This document shows, one piece after another, positions 58,486-64,000 of a stretch of DNA of 64,000 nt. Position numbers and translations under genes: made by a program. The stretch spans positions 415,784 to 479,783 of the forward strand of contig JH720306.1 in NCBI GenBank assembly GCA_000231825.2, read 5' to 3'. Positions within the stretch are counted from its first letter, which is position 1. Each line of letters opens with the position of its first letter. The notes under the pieces are model-generated. The model was given only the letters and a program-made list of their open reading frames with translations. It made no database searches and was not told where the DNA came from. Source of the DNA: Tetrahymena elliotti 4EA. Its lineage: Eukaryota; Ciliophora; Oligohymenophorea; Hymenostomatida; Tetrahymenidae.

Positions 58486-59736
58486 TCAATCAAAATGTTC
58501 TACTTCAAAAGCATCTAGTAAGGTAACTTTAGAATTTTCATAAAGGACATCTAGATAAATTCTGAGATTTTGATAATCAGTGAGTCTCGATTTATATTAA
58601 TCTTCAACAGACATTTAATATTTATAATTTGGATAATCTAAGACTTATAATATCTACTCTTTCTAGTAAACTCTTAACTCAATTATATTTTCTTTACTCA
58701 ATTAAAATTCTTTACCTTTTATCTTTTTGCTTATTCCATAACCACTAATTACTTTTATAATGTCTTGGTTTTTTCCTAAAGCACATGAAAGACAATCATT
58801 ATATCCACCTTAGATGTTAATAATACTATCTCTAGCTAATCCTATCATAATATGTTCATCATTTTTTAATTAGTCTATTTAAACTCTAATTATGTATTTC
58901 TTATTCTAATTTAAAATTAAATCAGATATAGTATTTTGATCACCATTATATCTAGTTATCTGTACAGAAGGTTAGCCATTATTATTCACAGTTAATACTT
59001 AGCAGTTTTCTCCATCTCTAAAATTAGTTTTAAGTAATTAAATATTTAATTTTGTACGTTAAGATTACTTTTTAAATACATTTATATTATCTATACTCCG
59101 AAGAATTTATTACTTTAGTTGATCAGCAGATTATGTATCAAAGTTCAAAACCACCTAATTAGATGATAAAGAAGAGAGAAGTTAAGTATTATTCTATTTA
59201 GATTCTATAGACTATTAAACTAATTATTAGCATTTTGCTTCTAAATCTTGAAAACTCTGATTATTATCCAAAAAATAAGATCTTAATTCTAGTATTTTAG
59301 ATATTTTCTAATAATTAGTCAAAATTGTATCATAAATATTTTATGAGGAATATTGCTCAGCAATAAAAATCATTTTCTTTTTAATTTGCTAGATCTAAAT
59401 ATTAATCTACATTTAAAGATCATCAAAATATGAAATGGTTTACTCTACATAATTAATAAATTTTTCTTAATATTATTTAGATATCTCTATCAGTTTATCA
59501 ATAGTTGCTTGAGAATTATTAGGTGGCCATTTACGAAGGATTTTATTAGTTCCAGATTTGATGATTTCATTAATAGATTAGTAATTTATTCCATTGAAGT
59601 TTAAGTCATTATTCACACATTCTTAGCAATAGAAAAATGGTTTAGAAGCTGATGTTTCCAGATTATTAATCTTAAAGAATAATATTTGTTGATCTGGATG
59701 GATTTTACACAATTTATTAAAATTTAATGTATCCAT
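58486..59736 (-). CDS. B-box-like / coiled-coil / SPRY-like protein
   Basis: Single exon of 416 aa from ATG at 59736 to TGA, with no frame break and many in-frame TAA/TAG. The N-terminus carries a B-box-like zinc site: LCKIHPDQQILFFK, then KPFFYCQECVNND (C-x2-H ... C-x2-C). Residues about 90-200 form coiled coils (EKFINYVEQTISYFDDLQMQ). The C-terminal 180 residues look like a beta-sandwich of SPRY type: QNKKYIIRVQIDQLKNDEHI, MIGLARDSIINIQGG and QLSKENIIELRVYQKEQ. This order resembles TRIM-like proteins without a RING, a large expanded family in ciliates. A cytosolic protein-interaction role is likely; partners unknown. The SPRY call is by pattern only. Confidence 0.8.
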
Positions 59737-60477
59737 TTGTTTATTTATGATAATACCTATTTTATATGTTGGACTTATTTGTTTATTAACTTATTTTATT
59801 TCACTTAATTTTAATATCTTTTTTATGAGATAGAATATTTAAGTAAAATTTAATTTATATTTAAGATACTATTCTATGACTGTATTTAATATCAGAAATT
59901 GAATGTAATAATTGGATTAGGTGGAATAGGTAATATTGATTTAGGGGAGGGACTCATTATTAAAAGTGTATTAGTATATCTATTTAGTCCCTCTAAAAAT
60001 GAATTAAAATAAAAAGTCCTGCCAACTCGACCTGATCCCAATAATTGTATATAAAATGGAATAGCTTAAGGAATAAAAATCATTCTAGATGTCATTTCTA
60101 AAAAATCATCTTAAACTTTATAATACTGCCATAATATTTATGCTTTCGATTTTTAAAAAAGTAGATAACTTAATAATATATTTTGCTTATCAGATAGCAA
60201 CGAAAATGAATATTTGAAAATTTTATCTCAATGAAAAATATTTTAAGAAAGTTTTAGTTTATAATTAGTTTTACAAGAAATTTTGGAGAACAAAGAGATA
60301 AATAATAAATTAGGATTTCCCTTTTAAAAATTATGATAAAAATTTGCTTCTCAAGTCTAATTTGCTCACAAAAAATAGCATGTTTTAGGAAACACAAATT
60401 ATAAATTTTATCGAAACGAAGTTATATATAATTTAATATTTATCATAAAATTTTGTTATTTATGCATTTTCAATCAC
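59737..60477. other. Unassigned island with open frames on both strands and foldback arms
   Basis: GC rises at 59912-60041. An inverted repeat GAGGGACT (59947-59954) / AGTCCCTC (59986-59993) nests inside a longer imperfect one (59912-59930 with 60022-60041). On the minus strand a code-6 frame from ATG near 60096 to TGA reads MTSRMIFIPQAIPFYIQLLG and SGRVGRTFYFNSFLEG. On the plus strand the antisense frame reads LNVIIGLGGIGNIDLGEG and VLPTRPDPNNCIQNG, also open to TGA near 60233. Either could be a real exon; neither has convincing splice partners. Also the 5' side of the 58486-59736 gene. Confidence 0.35.
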
Positions 60478-60729
60478 TCAAAAAGGACCAAAATTCTTGA
60501 CGCAAGAAGGGAACAATAAGTTCTTATTGCAAACAGATCCTTCACAGCATGGAGTATCTTTGTCATAAGGAGAGTTAGCTTTAGTGTAACAAGGTTAAAA
60601 GTCAGGAACACAGCTGCCATCAGAAAGGAATGTTTGTTCAGACTTACTCTTAAATAAGACACCAGCGAAAACCAAAGAGACGGCAATAGCAGTTAAAAGT
60701 AAGGCAGCAATAAGTTTTTAGATATTCAT
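60478..60729 (-). CDS. Small secreted cysteine-rich protein, knottin-like pattern
   Basis: Single exon, 83 aa, ATG at 60729 to TGA. A clear signal peptide covers residues 1-26 (MNIQKLIAALLLTAIAVSLV and onwards). The mature part has exactly six cysteines in the order C-x6-C-x13-CC-x4-C-x8-C, the spacing class of inhibitor-cystine-knot (knottin) mini-proteins. A short linker of about 16 residues precedes the first Cys. Codon use is biased (GCC, GTC, CTT, AAC), suggesting strong expression. Knottins serve as inhibitors, antimicrobials, toxins or structural peptides, so function is open; a secreted or granule cargo role is inference. The signal peptide and the Cys pattern are directly visible. 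Confidence 0.82.
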
Positions 60730-63700
60730 TTTATTTAATTTTGAGCAACTTTTGTAAATTTTGTAATTAATTTAATTGTTTATTATATAATATGAATAAA
60801 AGTTCAAGTACCTAAAAACATCAATTTTCTTTTATCTATGGTAATTAAGTAACATTAGACAAAGATTACATAGTATGCAATCAAAATTATTAAATTTCTC
60901 CACTTCAATAAATCATTGTAAGATGAAGTAAAAAATTATCTAGACAACTTTTATGTTGTATTTTTACCTTTCATAAAACTTTTTTGGATAGAAACTAAAA
61001 TAAAGCATCAGATAAAGCCATAATAAATAAACATTTTACTGAAAAAAAAGCATAAAATAGAAATAAAAAGATAGATTTTGTGCCCTCCCACTAATTATTA
61101 AACAATGATCATACTTTTCAATTACCTTTTTTCTTTGAGGACAATTAATTTTAATCTCTCTGTCTATTTTATTTTAATAAATTGAATAAATCCTAAAATT
61201 ATAATATTTATTTCCATAAATCTTGTTAAAAATCTAAATCAAACACCCACACAAATTTCAATCAATAACTTTCTCCCTGATTCAATATTTCTTTTTTATT
61301 TGCTTTCGTTTGTGATTTACATAATATAAATTGTAAATTTTTCTTTCAGAAGACATTCAAATAAATAAATATTTTTTAACTTACTATTTTTATTCCCTTT
61401 TAAAAAATTGTGCTATATATATCATTCATTTCTAGTATGATTTTATTTTAATAAAAATTAATTTCATTTGTAAAATACTTGAAAAACATTCAATCAGACA
61501 AAAATAATCAATAATTTGTTTTTTGAATATTTATTGTAATGTTTTTATAAAAAATTGAAAGCCTGGATAATAAATAAATAGATTGTTTTGAAATTTAAAT
61601 AAAAGACTTTATTGAGAATCTATTATGTTATAAAATTAAACAGTTGTTATTGAGATAAATGCTGTAATAATTAAATTTTTAATAACTAGGGACTAAAATA
61701 AACAATATTTTATATTTCAAGAATGATTTTAATAAATAGTCAAATATCTATCTCTCCAAGAAACTTTTAATTTGTTCAAAGATTACAATTTAAAATAATT
61801 AATTTATTTAAAATTTTTTAATTAATTTCAGAAGCTTAATGAGCAATTTAATTTAAACTCGTATTATTTTTATAATTATTTCAAAGGAATTAAGAAAGTT
61901 TGACAATAATAATGAGAAGATTTTCTATTTTTAGAAAGTATTTTTAATAAGTATTAAGATCCTCATTATAAACATTTTTTCCTATTTTCTAAATTAAAGA
62001 AAGATTCAATAGTCGTCTTTTATTTATGTCTTAAAATAAAAAGTAAAATCATGAAATCATTTTAAACATTTAAATTTAATACTAAATTTTATTTTTTTTA
62101 TTAACCATGAAAATTTAATCAATAAATCATTAAAAAAGTTTAATTTTTAAATATTATTTCAATTATTATAAATTAAAAAAAATCACAAAAAGAGACAGTT
62201 TTGTAGTAAATTTTATTGATAAATTAAGATGATTAAGTAATGAAATAATTTTAGTTTTAAAATTCTTATTTGTAAATTTTATTTTACATTTTTTAAAATT
62301 TTAAATCAAATTAAATTAGAGGATTAAATAATTTTAAATGTAAAGTTTTTAACTATAAATTTTATTTTCTATTTAAAGAATACCAAACCAAATAAAGAAG
62401 TAATTGCTAAAAATAATGAAATGTTTATGAATATATTATTTGAAAATTTGAGAAAAATAGAGAAGAAGAGTTAATCACATAAAATAATTTTTAATATTAA
62501 ATTTTATTTCTTATTTCTCAATTAAAAAAATGATGAGAAATCGTTTATCTCAATAAAAATAGAAAGTGTAAATTTTTTATTTATTTTTGTAAAATTCTTA
62601 ATAAAATAAATTTATTTTAATCATTTTATTTCTTTTTTTTCTTTTTTTTGGTTTATTTAATTCAGTTTATTTTAGTTTGTTTTGTTTTGTTTTTTAATTT
62701 TATTTGTTTTTTTTCTTTTTACCAATCAATTAATATTTTTGTTTTTTTTGTTCTAGTTTTATTTATTTTCTTTTTGTTTACTGATCAAGGTGTTTATTAG
62801 GTTTTTCTTAACTATCTAAAATATTTTTTTCTTGTTTTTATTTTACTCTTTTTTGCTTAATTTTATTTTGGAGATTTGTTTAAATTTATTTAGAATTGTT
62901 TTTAATGTTAAATATTTTATTTTTTGGTTTTTTCTATTGTTTTCCTAGAGCATCGTTTCATAGATTCTTTATACCTTTTTTTAAGTTTCTGAAAATTAAA
63001 AATTTTTAAAAAATTAAAATTGTTTTTTTGATAAGCTGATATAACATCATAGGTTCATTTTTGCTTCTTACTTATTCCGAAGAAGCTTAGAAGGAATAGA
63101 AAGGTAGTTAATATTTTTGATGCACCAATTCTTTAAAAGAATTTTTGATAGAAGAATGTATGGAATTGCTCAAAATGTGCTATTTTGTTGTCTCAAAATA
63201 TTTCGTTAAAAACTTGGATAAACCGTAAATCATTCTTGTTTAAGAGAAATGATGATTAAATAAGCATAGGTTCACTGTACATAGTACATTAAAGTTTATT
63301 TAATATTTGTAATAGCGGGATAATTCTATTTTAAAAAACTATAATTATGGCAATTCAATATTTCAGAGTACGTTTGACTTGTTTTTTATTTTCTTTATTT
63401 ATTAATTAATGTTTGGTAATTAATTGGTTTATAATAAAAAAGATATTCGTTTGAGCATTTAATTGGTTTATTTTTTTCATAAGTTTTATTATGAAATTTA
63501 TTTTTAACGGATTTGATTATTTTTTCTTATTTTCATATTAATATTTGAAATAATTTAAGAATAAAAATAAGTAAGAAAGATCTTTCAATTTTCAAATAAT
63601 TTAATAATAATTAAAACAAATCTTTGAATTAAAAAAACAAGAAAAACTACTAGCTGATAGAATCAAAAGAATAGGATTATCTTAGATAATTAAACATGTT

Positions 63701-63788
63701 TGCATAGCATTAGTTTTTTAAATATCGGAACCCAACACATTATTGAATTATCCATTTCAATATATTTAGATAAGTTTTTAAAGAAAAA
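60730..63788. other. Long AT-rich intergenic region
   Basis: About 3 kb without an accepted gene. T-rich tracts with TTTTGTTTTGTTTT patterns fill 62620-62950. A segment at 63048-63274 with slightly higher GC is bounded by direct repeats of CATAGGTTCA and contains a small foldback; see findings. Confidence 0.45.
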
Positions 63789-64000
63789 ATGGAAACAAAA
63801 CGAAAAAATTCATCTAAATCAAAGATGAATTATGTCAGTAAATAGGTGAAATCAAATTATTATTTCTGAAAAATGAATTTCGTTTAAAAATGCAAACATA
63901 CCTCATTCAAATTCTAATAAGCACTCATATTCATCATTAAAGAATATAAAGGAAGAATCAAAAATAAGATCTCTTTTTAAAACTTAAATTCTATTCTAAT
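63789..64000 (+). CDS. Possible 5' end of a gene running off the window
   Basis: ATG at 63789 opens METKRKNSSKSKMNYVSKQ. A GTGAAATC...AATAAG segment then fits an intron of about 85 nt in phase 0, and the following HSYSSLKNIKEESKIRSL stays open to the window end. The residues are Lys/Ser-rich and carry no known motif. The splice guess rests only on frame and GT-AG ends. Confidence 0.3.

Noticed and set aside
63120..63375. About 85-codon frame beginning MHQFFKRIFDRR
   Set aside because: Length expected by chance with one stop codon in AT-rich DNA; composition not protein-like throughout.

Overview
This window is nuclear DNA of a ciliate, most likely Tetrahymena or a close oligohymenophorean relative. 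TAA and TAG are read as glutamine inside every clear gene and only TGA ends a frame. Introns are short, AT-rich and GT...AG, and intergenic DNA is extremely AT-rich. No bacterial features, tRNA or rRNA were recognised. Because standard-code ORFs break at every TAA/TAG, all gene models here were re-read with the ciliate code and spliced by eye; exon borders given to the base were checked for frame, others are approximate.

Layout. 1473-5674 (+): a large membrane receptor-like protein (Cache-like ectodomain, TM, TPR, degenerate VWA). 6265-7804 (+): ribosomal protein eL6 with a 964-nt intron. 9061-9306 (+): possible 81-aa membrane protein. 10560-12883 and 18083-20675 (both -): two paralogous MFS (oxalate/formate or monocarboxylate type) transporters, flanking a GPCR-like gene at 15934-16926 (+). 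22805-23579 (-): unknown protein whose flanks are duplicated, without the gene, at about 24250-24510. 26256-29294 (+): Gln/Asn-rich coiled-coil protein. 30340-38002 (+): very large secreted/membrane furin-like cysteine-rich protein. 38543-39466 (-): tetraspanin-like protein. 40089-41776 (-): TTLL1 tubulin polyglutamylase. 42742-44612 (+): probable ciliate mitochondrial membrane protein. 46095-50496 (+): type III phosphatidylinositol 4-kinase beta. 50913-53138 (+): phosphatidylglycerophosphate synthase PGS1. 53768-55243 (-): mitochondrial ribosomal protein uL15m. 58486-59736 (-): B-box-like/coiled-coil/SPRY-like protein. 60478-60729 (-): small secreted protein with a knottin-like cysteine pattern. 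63789-64000 (+): possible start of a gene leaving the window.

The genes are ordinary eukaryotic neighbours, not an operon. Loose themes are membrane sensing and transport (Cache/VWA receptor, GPCR, MFS pair, tetraspanin, cysteine-rich receptor), mitochondria (42742 gene, PGS1, uL15m) and phospholipid synthesis (PI4KB next to PGS1).

The most novel-looking items are the Cache-TPR-VWA architecture, the 83-aa secreted peptide with a C-C-CC-C-C framework, an isolated structured-RNA candidate at 57126-57270, the occupied/empty duplicated locus around 22.7-24.5 kb, and several degenerate repeats in introns and spacers.
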